The notes below the pieces were generated by a model. It worked only from the letters and a program-made list of their open reading frames with translations. It was not told the origin of the DNA and did no database searches. The translations under genes were made by a program, and so were the position numbers. Below are positions 8,651 through 16,720 of a stretch of 64,000 bases of DNA, in pieces (the first letter of the stretch is position 1; each line of letters opens with the position of its first letter). The stretch is from Pseudonocardia nigra (GTDB lineage: Bacteria > Actinomycetota > Actinomycetes > Mycobacteriales > Pseudonocardiaceae), in NCBI RefSeq assembly GCF_019396355.1, contig NZ_JAHKRK010000012.1, forward strand, positions 1-64,000, given 5' to 3'.

Positions 8651-9919
8651 TCAGGCTGGCTGCGGGGTCAGTGCGCCGCGCCGGGCCAGGAGACCGATCA
8701 CCACCGCACTCGCCAGCGGGACGGCGGCGAGCGCGAACCAGGCGACGGCGGGCGGCGCGACGGCGGGGTCGAGCAGTGCGCCCGTCGCGGTGCTGCCGAC
8801 GAGCACGGCGAGCCCGCCCGCCGACGACAGCACGCCGAAGTGGGCACCGAGGCGGCGCTCCCCGGCGAGCCGGGGCACGAGGTCCTGGGCGATCGGCTGG
8901 GTGATCATCTCGGCCGCGGTGAGCAGCACGACGAACCCGACGGCCGACCACAGCGCGAACACGCCCGGTGGCGTCGGGAGCAGGACCGCCGTGGCGACGA
9001 GCAGGAACGCCAGCGCCATCAGGCCGAAGCCGAGGACGATCGCGGTGCCCGCGGCCCGCTGCCGGGCCCACCGGGTCACGGGCAGCTGCCCGACGATCAC
9101 CATGACCGAGGCCAGCGCGAAGAGCCAGCCCAGCGCGGTCTGCTCGCCCGTCGCCCGCCCCAGCTCGACGGGCAGGGCCAGGTAGAGCTGGTTGTAGCAG
9201 AGCAGGTAGCCGGAGTAGCCGGCGGCGAAGGCGAGGAAGCGGCGGTTGCGCAGCACCTCGGCCCACCCGGCGAGCACCGGCTCGCCGGCGTGCGGGGCAG
9301 GCCTGCGGGGCAGCCAGCGCACGTGCGCCAGCCCGATGACGACGAACGCGGCGGCCGCGACGAGGCACGCGAGCCGGAAGTCGGCGAGCAGCAGCAGCGT
9401 GCCGAGCAGCGGGCCCACCACCGACCCGACCTGGCCGCTGACGGCGAACATGGCGAACACCTCGGCGCGGGTCGGCCCGCCCTCGTGCCGGCGCTCCCCC
9501 GCCTCCCTGGCCAGCGACGACTCGACCGCGGGCGAGAACAGGGCGGCGGCGAACCCGGTGAGCAGCGCCCCCGCGATCACCCCGGTCAGGCTGCCCGCCG
9601 CGCCGAGCAGCACGAACCCGAGCACCCGCAGCGCGCAGCCCGCGAGGATCACCGGCTTGGCACCGAAGCGGTCGGCGAGCGTGCCGCCCACGACGAACAG
9701 GCCCTGCTGGCTGAACGTCCGCAGCCCCAGCACCAGCCCGACGACGCCGCCCGCGAGCCCGAGGTCGTCGACGAGGTGCGCGGCCAGGTACGGCAGCACC
9801 ATGTAGAAGCCCACGTTGAACGCGAGCTGGGTGAGCACCAGCAGCCGCATGGCGGGCCGGAGGCGCTTCAGCCCGCCGAGGACGCTCCAGCGGCGCAGGC
9901 CGGACGAGGCGGCGGTCAC
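8651..9919 (-). CDS. Major facilitator superfamily transporter
   Basis: 422 residues with about 12 hydrophobic segments. The MFS loop-2/3 signature is GGTLADRFGAKPVILAG, and a second, shorter copy of the repeat follows in the C-terminal half. The overall type resembles drug or small-molecule exporters of the MdtH/YfcJ kind. The GTG at 9919 is the chosen start; the SD is weak (GGAAG), and a longer in-frame start upstream is possible. It is divergent from the Opp/Dpp-type importer operon and shares with it a spacer holding two palindromes, so the two may be co-regulated, for example as exporter and importer of a related compound. Confidence 0.82.
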   Translation of the reverse strand: MTAASSGLRRWSVLGGLKRLRPAMRLLVLTQLAFNVGFYMVLPYLAAHLVDDLGLAGGVVGLVLGLRTFSQQGLFVVGGTLADRFGAKPVILAGCALRVLGFVLLGAAGSLTGVIAGALLTGFAAALFSPAVESSLAREAGERRHEGGPTRAEVFAMFAVSGQVGSVVGPLLGTLLLLADFRLACLVAAAAFVVIGLAHVRWLPRRPAPHAGEPVLAGWAEVLRNRRFLAFAAGYSGYLLCYNQLYLALPVELGRATGEQTALGWLFALASVMVIVGQLPVTRWARQRAAGTAIVLGFGLMALAFLLVATAVLLPTPPGVFALWSAVGFVVLLTAAEMITQPIAQDLVPRLAGERRLGAHFGVLSSAGGLAVLVGSTATGALLDPAVAPPAVAWFALAAVPLASAVVIGLLARRGALTPQPA

Positions 9920-9952
9920 GGGCGGCTTCCGGTCACAATCGCCAACATCTAG

Positions 9953-9991
9953 CACCTGCTCAGAGTAGGTGACAGAATGGGGTGCCCATTC
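9953..9991. promoter_or_regulatory. Two adjacent palindromes in a divergent promoter region
   Basis: CACCTGCTCAGAGTAGGTG (9953-9971) is an 8-3-8 inverted repeat with one mismatch. GAATGGGGTGCCCATTC (9975-9991) is a perfect 7-3-7 inverted repeat. They lie side by side between the MFS gene and the importer operon, about 20-60 bp upstream of a near-consensus promoter, a typical operator position. No regulator gene of matching type is adjacent. Confidence 0.45.
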
Positions 9992-10011
9992 ATGCGCCGG
10001 CGCGCACATGA

Positions 10012-10040
10012 TTGACAGTCCGTTCAGATGGTCAGATGAT
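10012..10040 (+). promoter_or_regulatory. Sigma-70-like promoter of the importer operon
   Basis: TTGACA at 10012-10017 is a perfect -35 box. Exactly 17 bp later is GATGAT (10035-10040) as the -10 box. Transcription would start near 10047, giving a leader of about 70 nt to the GTG at 10120. The match argues against reading the TTG at 10012 as a start codon. Confidence 0.55.
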
Positions 10041-10119
10041 CCTGGCCGTAGTGATCCCGGAGCCGCCACCGATGCCGCTCCCGCCCGGCCGCCGGGCGCC
10101 CCTGCCGGAAGGCCCACAC

Positions 10120-11682
10120 GTGTCCGACCTCGCCGCCGCGCGGCCCCGCCATGCCCCCCGCACCGCACTGGCGTCGCTGCTCGCCGTCGTCACCCTGCTG
10201 CTCGCCGGGTGCGGCAGCGGTTCCGCGCAACCGCCTGGCGCGCCCGTCGCCGATGGCACACTGACCGTCGCCCTGCCCTTCGCACCCCGCTCGGGCTACG
10301 CGATCGACACCGACGACGCCTTCGGGCTGAGCCAGCTCGGTGTCACCGAGACCCTCGTCGGCACCGGCGAGGACCTGCAGGCCGAGCCCCGGCTGGCCAC
10401 GGCCTGGACCCAGGTCGACCCCCTCACCTGGCGGTTCGAGCTCCGGCCCGGCGTGCGTTTCCACGACGGCACCCCGATGACGCCCGAGGCCGTGGCGGGC
10501 GCGCTGAACTGGGTGGCGGGCGTCGCCGCTCCCCCGCGCGCCGTGCGCGGCATCGGGCTCACCGCCACCCCGGACGGCGAGGCGGCGGTGCTGGTGGGCA
10601 CGACCGCGCCGGACCCGATCCTGCCGCTGCGGCTGACCAGCCCGAACACCGCGATCCTCGCCCCGTCGGCCTACCGCGGCGACGGCCCGCCCGACGTGCT
10701 CGGCACCGGCACCGGCCCGATGCGACTGACGGTCGTCGAGGGCGTGCGGGGCGCCACGCTGGAGCGGTTCGACAGGTACTGGGGCGGCCGCCCGCAGCTC
10801 GCCGTCGTGGACGCCCGGTACGTGCCCGACCCGTCCGCACGCGCGCTCGCCTTCCGGGCCGGCGACGTCGACATCGCGCTGGGCCTGCCGGAGGCCGCGG
10901 TGCTGGAGCTGGCGGCGACCGCGGGCGTCGAGGTGCAGACAGTGTCGGCGCCACGGACGGTGTCGCTGCTGATGAACCAGTCGGCCCCGCCGTTCGCCGA
11001 CGTGCGGGTCCGGCGCGCGGTGCAGCAGGCGGTGGACCGCACCGCGCTCGCGGAACAGGCCCTCGCCGGGGCCGCGCTGCCGGCGGCGGACCTGTTCGGC
11101 CCGGCCGTGACGTGGGGTTCCGAGGAACCGCCGCCCCCGCCGGACCCGGCGGCCGCGCGGGCGCTGCTGCAGGAGGCGGGCTACGGCCCGGACAACCCGC
11201 TCACCGTGCGCCTGGCGACCTACCCGAACCGGCCGGAACTGCCGGTGCTCGCCACCGCGGTGCAGGCGATGCTGGCCGAGGTGGGGATCGACGCCGAGAT
11301 CCAGGTCGGCGAGTACGCCACGCAGGAGCCGGACCTGCTCGCCGGCCGCTACGACATGTTCCTGCTGTCGCGCAGCTACCTCACCGACCTCCCGGACGCG
11401 GCGGGCGTGCTCACCAGCGACTACACCTGCGCGGGCTCCTACAACATCGACCACTACTGCTCGCCGGAGTTCGACGCGCTGGTCGCGAGCCTGTCCGGGA
11501 TCACCGAGCCCGATCGCCGGCGCGAGGTGTTCGCGCAGGCCGCGCAGCTGCTCGTCGACGACGTCGCCGGCGTGCCGCTCGTCCACTCGCAGGAGAGCGC
11601 GGCCGCCCGCGACGTCACCGGCTTCACGCTGGACCCCACCGCGCGCTCGCTCGTGACCGCCCGGCTCGCGAAGACCGCCTGA
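10120..11682 (+). CDS. Extracellular solute-binding lipoprotein, peptide/nickel ABC importer (SBP family 5)
   Basis: 520 residues. A signal peptide with lipobox LLAGC (Cys31) is followed by the SBP_bac_5 fold: WRFELRPGVRFHDGTPMTPE, YWGGRPQL, and VRRAVQQAVDRTALAEQ in the middle. The GTG at 10120 has GGAAGG upstream and yields a clean signal peptide. It would capture an oligopeptide, nickel-chelate or similar ligand outside the membrane and deliver it to the two permeases encoded immediately downstream. No ATPase subunit is encoded in the operon, so ATPases would have to be borrowed from elsewhere. Confidence 0.88.
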   Translation: MSDLAAARPRHAPRTALASLLAVVTLLLAGCGSGSAQPPGAPVADGTLTVALPFAPRSGYAIDTDDAFGLSQLGVTETLVGTGEDLQAEPRLATAWTQVDPLTWRFELRPGVRFHDGTPMTPEAVAGALNWVAGVAAPPRAVRGIGLTATPDGEAAVLVGTTAPDPILPLRLTSPNTAILAPSAYRGDGPPDVLGTGTGPMRLTVVEGVRGATLERFDRYWGGRPQLAVVDARYVPDPSARALAFRAGDVDIALGLPEAAVLELAATAGVEVQTVSAPRTVSLLMNQSAPPFADVRVRRAVQQAVDRTALAEQALAGAALPAADLFGPAVTWGSEEPPPPPDPAAARALLQEAGYGPDNPLTVRLATYPNRPELPVLATAVQAMLAEVGIDAEIQVGEYATQEPDLLAGRYDMFLLSRSYLTDLPDAAGVLTSDYTCAGSYNIDHYCSPEFDALVASLSGITEPDRRREVFAQAAQLLVDDVAGVPLVHSQESAAARDVTGFTLDPTARSLVTARLAKTA

Positions 11683-11685
11683 GGC

Positions 11686-12630
11686 ATGCTCGCGACGCTG
11701 GCGCGCCGGCTGGCGCCCCTGCCCGTCGTGCTGCTCGTGGCGTCGGTCGTGGTGTTCCTGCTGCCGCGGCTGGCCGGGGTGGACACGGTGCGGGCGGTGC
11801 TGCGCGCCCGGTCCGCCGAGTCGATGCCGGACCCGGCCGTCGCCGAACGGATCACCCGCGAACTGGGGCTCGACGCGTCGCTGCCCGAGCAGTACCTGCG
11901 CTGGCTGGGCCGGGTGCTGCAGGGCGACTTCGGGCTGTCGTTCGCCACGCGCACGCCGGTCGGCCCGCAGTTGCTCGACGCGCTGGGGGTGTCGGCGCTG
12001 CTCGCCGCGGTCGCCGTCGCGCTGGCCGCGGCCGTCGGGATCCCGGCGGGGGTGCTGGCGGCCCGCAGGCCCGGCGGCCCGCTCGACCGGGCGGTCACCG
12101 GGCTGTCCGTGCTCGGCGTGGCCGTGCCGGAGTTCATCCTGGCCCCGGTGCTGGTCCTCGGCTTCGCCGTCGCGCTGCCGCTGCTGCCCGCGACCGGCTG
12201 GGGCGGGTCCGCCGACGTGGTGCTGCCCGCCGTGACGCTGGCGCTGTTCCCCGCGGCGCTGGCCGCGCAGCTCACCCGCGCCGAGATGCTCGACGTCCTC
12301 GCCCGCCAGCACGTCGTCCTCGCCCGTGCGAAGGGGCTGACCGAGCGGCGCATCCTGTGGGCGCACGGCGCGCGGCTGGCGTGCACCTCGGTGACGTCGC
12401 TGTCGGGGATGTTCTTCGCGGGGCTGCTCGGCGGGGCCGTCGTGGTGGAGGTGGTCTTCGCGCTGCCGGGGCTGGGCAGGCTGCTCTACGACGCCGTCAT
12501 CGGCCAGGACCTGCCGATGGTCCAGGCCGGGCTGCTCGCGGTGATCGCGGTGGCGGTGCTCGCCAGCGCGCTCGCCGACGCGCTGCAGCTCGCCGCCGAT
12601 CCGGTCGCGCGGACCAGGGTGGGCGCGTGA
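11686..12630 (+). CDS. ABC importer permease, DppB/OppB type
   Basis: 314 residues with about six membrane segments. It has the N-terminal periplasmic loop typical of DppB, including ITRELGLDASLPEQYLRWLG and LQGDFGLSF. The EAA-type coupling motif lies near residues 210-230 (ARAKGLTERRILWAHG), followed by VVVEVVFALPGLGRLLYDAV. The ATG is only 3 nt after the SBP stop, so it is co-translated. It forms the heterodimeric channel with the next gene. Confidence 0.9.
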   Translation: MLATLARRLAPLPVVLLVASVVVFLLPRLAGVDTVRAVLRARSAESMPDPAVAERITRELGLDASLPEQYLRWLGRVLQGDFGLSFATRTPVGPQLLDALGVSALLAAVAVALAAAVGIPAGVLAARRPGGPLDRAVTGLSVLGVAVPEFILAPVLVLGFAVALPLLPATGWGGSADVVLPAVTLALFPAALAAQLTRAEMLDVLARQHVVLARAKGLTERRILWAHGARLACTSVTSLSGMFFAGLLGGAVVVEVVFALPGLGRLLYDAVIGQDLPMVQAGLLAVIAVAVLASALADALQLAADPVARTRVGA

Positions 12631-13409
12631 GGCGCGCCGCCCCGATCGCGGTCGGCGCCTGCGTGGTCGCGCTCGCGCTGCTCGTCGGCGCACTGCTGCC
12701 GTTCGACGCCGTCGCCACCGACCTGTCCGACCGGTTCGCCGGGCCGTCGCTCGCGCACCCGCTCGGGACCGACCACCTCGGCCGCGACGCCCTCGCCCGG
12801 CTCGCGGCGGGCGCGCGGCTCTCGGTGGGGTTCACGCTGCTCGCCGTGGCGATCTCGGCCGTGGCCGGGACGGCGCTGGGGCTGCTCGCGGGCTACCGGG
12901 GCGGCTGGCCGGCGCAGGTGCTGCAGCGGATCGTCGACGTGCTCATCGCCGTGCCGTCGATCGTGATCGGGCTGGTCCTCGCGGCGGTCCTGCGGCCGGG
13001 AGTCACCACGCTGCTGCTCGCCGTGCTCGTCACCGGGTGGACGCCGTTCGCGCGGCTGGCCGCCGGACTCGCGGTGCGCGAGGCGGGCGCGGAGTACGTG
13101 ACGGGCGCGGTGGCGCTCGGGGCGGGCGACGCGCGGATCCTCGCCCGGCACATCCTGCCCAACGCGGTGCGTCCGCTCACCGCGCACGCCTGCCTGCGCT
13201 TCGCCAACACCCTGCTCGCGGTCGCCGGGCTGTCCTTCCTGGGGCTGGGACCGCAGCCGCCCACACCCGAGTGGGGCGCGATGCTGAACGAGGCGCGCCC
13301 GTACCTGTTCCTGCGACCGGGGCTCGTACTCGTCCCGGCCGTGGCGATCGTGGGCGTCGCCCTGCTGGTCACCCTGCTCGGTCGCGCCCTGGACCGCCGA
13401 TGGAACTAA
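12627..13409 (+). CDS. ABC importer permease, DppC/OppC type
   Basis: 260 residues. It carries the family's HPLGTDHLGRDALARL N-terminal motif, about six membrane helices, an EAA-loop region (GAGDARILARHILPNAVRPL) and the conserved AGLSFLGLGPQPPTPEWGAM. The GTG start at 12627 overlaps the previous stop (GTGA), so it is translationally coupled. At this length it lacks the cytoplasmic N-terminal extension seen in some DppC proteins. The expected DppD/DppF ATPase genes do not follow; the next gene encodes a dioxygenase instead. Confidence 0.9.
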   Translation: MRRAAPIAVGACVVALALLVGALLPFDAVATDLSDRFAGPSLAHPLGTDHLGRDALARLAAGARLSVGFTLLAVAISAVAGTALGLLAGYRGGWPAQVLQRIVDVLIAVPSIVIGLVLAAVLRPGVTTLLLAVLVTGWTPFARLAAGLAVREAGAEYVTGAVALGAGDARILARHILPNAVRPLTAHACLRFANTLLAVAGLSFLGLGPQPPTPEWGAMLNEARPYLFLRPGLVLVPAVAIVGVALLVTLLGRALDRRWN

Positions 13410-13449
13410 GGTGGCACCTGCACATCAGATGCGACAGCCGGGAGGTGGC

Positions 13450-14259
13450 GTGGCCGAGATCGGGAGCGACGGGCGGCGACGGGGGACGGTGCGGCCCGAG
13501 CTGAAGGAGCTGCTCGCGCCGCTCGGCGTGGTGCCCGCGCGGGCCGAGCCCGGCGAGGCGCGCGCGGTGCTGGAGCGCGACGGCGCGGTGATCCTGTCCG
13601 GCCAGGGCGACGACCCGGAGGAGCTCGTCGTGGCCGCGGCCCGGCTGCTCGGCGGCAGGCTGCGCGAGGTGTTCGGGATCCGCGGCCAGCACGGCGTCGA
13701 CGCACCCGCGCTCGGGCTGCACTCCGACGGCGCCACCGTGGTGGTCGACGTCCACGCGCGCCAGGTGCGGCTGCGCGACCCCGACGAGGACTACCTGCTC
13801 ATGCTCTGCACCGACCCGGCGCAGGAGGGCGGCGACTCGGTGCTCGTCGACGGCTACGGCCTCGTCGACGAGCTGCGCACCGCCCGGCCGCAGCTGCACG
13901 CGTTCCTCACCGGGTGCGACGTCGACTACTTCGGCGGGTGGACCACGCCCGCCCGCGGCGTGCCTGCCGTGCCGCTGGTCCGCAGGCTCGTCGAGTACAC
14001 CCGCGGCGGGCGCCGGGTGGTGCGCGCCAGCGACTACGCCGCGCCGGTCCCCCGCGAGCCGCGCTGGGCCGAGCACGTCGCGTTCCTCGACGAGTACGCC
14101 GACGTGCTGGCCACCGCGCAGGAGTGCGGCGCCCGGTTCCGGCTGGACGCCGGAGAGCTGCTCGTGCTGGACAACTACCGCTTCCTGCACGGGCGCGACG
14201 CCTTCCGCGGGGAGCGCAGGCTGCATGTGCTGACGGTCCGCACCACCGAGGCGTTCTGA
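13450..14259 (+). CDS. TauD/TfdA-like Fe(II)/2-oxoglutarate-dependent dioxygenase
   Basis: 269 residues of the clavaminate-synthase/TauD superfamily. The metal motif is H-x-D in LGLHSDGATVV, the distal His lies in LLVLDNYRFLHGRDAF, and the 2-oxoglutarate-binding Arg is probable in the RGERRLH stretch. The GTG at 13450 is chosen because GGGAGGTGG directly precedes it. It starts 40 bp after the permease and is very likely co-transcribed, implying that it hydroxylates the imported compound or a derivative (an amino acid, peptide or sulfonate-like substrate). The substrate is not deducible. Confidence 0.82.
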   Translation: MAEIGSDGRRRGTVRPELKELLAPLGVVPARAEPGEARAVLERDGAVILSGQGDDPEELVVAAARLLGGRLREVFGIRGQHGVDAPALGLHSDGATVVVDVHARQVRLRDPDEDYLLMLCTDPAQEGGDSVLVDGYGLVDELRTARPQLHAFLTGCDVDYFGGWTTPARGVPAVPLVRRLVEYTRGGRRVVRASDYAAPVPREPRWAEHVAFLDEYADVLATAQECGARFRLDAGELLVLDNYRFLHGRDAFRGERRLHVLTVRTTEAF

Positions 14260-14361
14260 TCAGACATCTGAGGAGACGTTGATCTCATTGCGCTGAGCCT
14301 CCGGAGGCCCCGAGGATCATCGCGGCACGATCCCCGTGCGCGGCCCTCGACGAGGAGAGCA

Positions 14362-15861
14362 GTGGATCTTCAACTCCTGCTGGCACTGGTGCTCGGCATC
14401 GCGACGATCGTCGTGATCGTCCTGCGGACGCGGCTCGACGCGTTCGTGGCCCTGCTGATCGCCGCACTCGTCACGGGTGCGGTGGCGGGGTCGAGCCCGT
14501 CCGACATCATCTCCTCGATCACCACCGGCTTCGGCAACACGCTCGCCTCGATCGGGATCGTGATCGGGCTCGGCGTCGGCATCGGGAAGATCCTCGAGGT
14601 CTCCGGCGCCGCCGACTCGCTCGCCCGCGCGTTCGTCCGGCTGCTGGGCCCCGGCCGGGAGCCGTGGGCGATGGCGGGTACGGGCGCGCTCGTGTCGATC
14701 CCGGTGTTCTGCGACTCCGGCTACGTCATCATGAACCCGCTCGCGCGGTCGATCGCCCGGGTGCAGCGCGCCGGGTACGTGACGCTGGCGCTCGCCCTCG
14801 GCTGCGGGATGACGCTGACCCACCACCTCGTGCCGCCGACCCCCGGTCCGCTCGGCGTGGCCGGCATCATCGGCGCCGACCTCGGCGCGCTCATCCTCGC
14901 CGGGCTCGTCTTCTCGGTGATCCTGCTGCCGGTGGTGGTCCTGTACGCGAAGTGGATCGGCCCGACGCTCGAACCGCAGATCGACCCGGTGGTCCGCACC
15001 GCCGTCTACGGCCGCGAGCACGAGCGCACGGTCACCGTCGACGGCCACGGCGGCTCCGGCGGTGCGGGTGGCTCCGGCGACGAGCGCGACGACCCGGCCG
15101 CCGACGACCCGGCCGACGACCCGGCCGCCGCGCTCGGCACCCCGCCCGCGGGCGCGCCCGCCCACCGCGTCGGCGCACTGCTGGCGTCCGTGCCGCTGCT
15201 CGTGCCGCTGCTGCTGATCGTCGCCAACACCGTCGGCACGGCGATCGACCGCAACAACCAGGGCGTGCTGAGCGGGAGCGACTACGAGGCGTCGGGCTGG
15301 GCCGCCGCGCTCGCCTTCATCGGCAACCCGGTGATCGCGCTGATCATCGGCATCGCGCTGGCCGTCTACCTCCTGCTCCCTCGCTGGACGCCGCGGGGCA
15401 AGGTGCACGGCTGGCTGGCCGAGGCCGCCGCGTCCGCCGGGCTGATCATCCTCATCACCGGGGCCGGCGGCGCGCTGGGCCAGGTGCTGCGTTCGTCGGG
15501 GGTCGGCGACGCCCTCGCGGAGGCGATCGCGGCGATCAACCTGCCGGGCGTGCTGGTGCCGTTCCTCGTGGCCACGCTGGTCCGGCTGGCCCAGGGCTCG
15601 GGGACAGTGGCGATGATCACCGCGGCGTCCGTGACGGCGCCGCTCGTCGGGACGCTGGGGCTCAGCCCGTTGATCGCGGCGCTGGCGTGCTGCGCCGGGT
15701 CGATGGTGTTCAGCTACTTCAACGACTCGTACTTCTGGGTCGTCACCCGGTTCACCGGCCTCGAGGGCGTGGCGGCGCTGCGCGGATGGTCGGGCATCAC
15801 CACGGCGGCCTGGCTGGGCTCGCTGCCGCTGCTGCTGGTGGCCGACCTGCTGATCGGCTGA
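14362..15861 (+). CDS. GntP-family permease (gluconate:H+ symporter type)
   Basis: 499 residues with 12-14 predicted membrane segments and family-typical stretches: GFGNTLASIGIVIGLGVGIG near residue 55, PVFCDSGYVIMNPLAR, THHLVPPTPGPLG, and near the C-terminus RLAQGSGTVAMITAASV and YFNDSYFWVV. A hydrophilic Asp/Ala/Pro-rich insert at about residues 225-265 is a lineage feature. The GTG at 14362 follows a GAGGAGAG SD. It imports a sugar acid or hydroxy acid with protons (gluconate, glycerate or lactate-like). No kinase or dehydrogenase for such an acid is adjacent, so specificity is open. Confidence 0.88.
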   Translation: MDLQLLLALVLGIATIVVIVLRTRLDAFVALLIAALVTGAVAGSSPSDIISSITTGFGNTLASIGIVIGLGVGIGKILEVSGAADSLARAFVRLLGPGREPWAMAGTGALVSIPVFCDSGYVIMNPLARSIARVQRAGYVTLALALGCGMTLTHHLVPPTPGPLGVAGIIGADLGALILAGLVFSVILLPVVVLYAKWIGPTLEPQIDPVVRTAVYGREHERTVTVDGHGGSGGAGGSGDERDDPAADDPADDPAAALGTPPAGAPAHRVGALLASVPLLVPLLLIVANTVGTAIDRNNQGVLSGSDYEASGWAAALAFIGNPVIALIIGIALAVYLLLPRWTPRGKVHGWLAEAAASAGLIILITGAGGALGQVLRSSGVGDALAEAIAAINLPGVLVPFLVATLVRLAQGSGTVAMITAASVTAPLVGTLGLSPLIAALACCAGSMVFSYFNDSYFWVVTRFTGLEGVAALRGWSGITTAAWLGSLPLLLVADLLIG

Positions 15862-15907
15862 GCCGCACGGCCGAGTAGGTGGGGCGACCTCGGGTAACCC
15901 CGGGGCC

Positions 15908-16702
15908 ATGAGTGCAACCCGACCACTCGCCCTCGTCACCGGCGCCTCGAGCGGGATCGGCCTGGAGCTGGCGAAGCAGTTCGCGCAGCACGGCTACGAC
16001 CTGGTCGTCAACGCCGAGGACGCCACCATCGAGATCGCGGCGCAGGATCTCGCCACAGCCGGCGTGGACGTCCGGGCGGTCCGGGCCGACCTGCGCACCG
16101 ACGACGGCGTGGCAGAGCTCTACGCCGCCGTCACCGCCACCGGCCGTCCGCTCGACGCGGCCGCCCTCAACGCGGGCGTCGGCCAGGGCGGCGCGTTCCT
16201 CGACAACGACCTCGCCGCCGAGTTCGCGATCATCGACCTGAACATCCGTTCCACCGTGCACCTGGCCAAGCGCGTGCTGCGGGACATGGCCGCCCGCGAC
16301 GCCGGGAAGGTGCTGATCACCTCGTCGATCGCCTCGACGATGCCGGGCACGTTCCAGGCGGTCTACAACGCCTCCAAGTCCTTCCTCCAGTCGTTCGCCG
16401 AGGCGCTGCAGAACGAGCTGAAGGACACGGGCATCACGATCACCTCACTGATGCCCGGCCCGACGGAGACCGAGTTCTTCCACCGGGCCGACATGGACGA
16501 CACCCGAATCGGCCAGGCCTCCAAGGACGACCCGGCCAAGGTCGCGAAGCAGGGCTTCGAGGCGCTGATGAAGGGCGAGGACCGGGTCGTCGCCGCGTCG
16601 GTGTCGACCAAGGCACAGGAGGCGGTGGGCAAGGTGCTGCCGGACAAGGCGAAGGCCGCCATGCACCGGCGGATGGCCGAGCCCGGTTCCGGCGACAACT
16701 AG
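15908..16702 (+). CDS. Short-chain dehydrogenase/reductase
   Basis: 264 residues of the classical SDR family. It has the NAD(P)-binding TGASSGIGLELAKQF at residues 11-25, the NAG-like AALNAGVG, and catalytic Ser in VLITSSIAS with YNASK (Y-x3-K). The C-terminal extension GEDRVVAAS...LPDKAKAAMHRRMAEP is characteristic of an actinobacterial subgroup that travels with zinc alcohol dehydrogenases. The next gene is indeed such a dehydrogenase, 18 bp downstream, so the two are an operon. The substrate is unknown; possibly stress-related carbonyl metabolism. Confidence 0.9.
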   Translation: MSATRPLALVTGASSGIGLELAKQFAQHGYDLVVNAEDATIEIAAQDLATAGVDVRAVRADLRTDDGVAELYAAVTATGRPLDAAALNAGVGQGGAFLDNDLAAEFAIIDLNIRSTVHLAKRVLRDMAARDAGKVLITSSIASTMPGTFQAVYNASKSFLQSFAEALQNELKDTGITITSLMPGPTETEFFHRADMDDTRIGQASKDDPAKVAKQGFEALMKGEDRVVAASVSTKAQEAVGKVLPDKAKAAMHRRMAEPGSGDN

Positions 16703-16720
16703 ACCTGCGGAGGTTCCCCG

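Noticed and set aside
10012-10119. TTG start for the solute-binding protein
   Set aside because: The TTG is part of a perfect -35 box, and the extra residues precede a normal lipoprotein signal peptide.
9969-12626. Long open frame running into the DppC-type permease
   Set aside because: The first ~885 codons are an Arg/Ala-rich shadow of the SBP and first permease; only the part from 12627 is a real protein.
10024-12693. 889-codon minus-strand open frame
   Set aside because: Antisense shadow of the importer operon; Gly/Gln/Arg/His-rich without any family motif.
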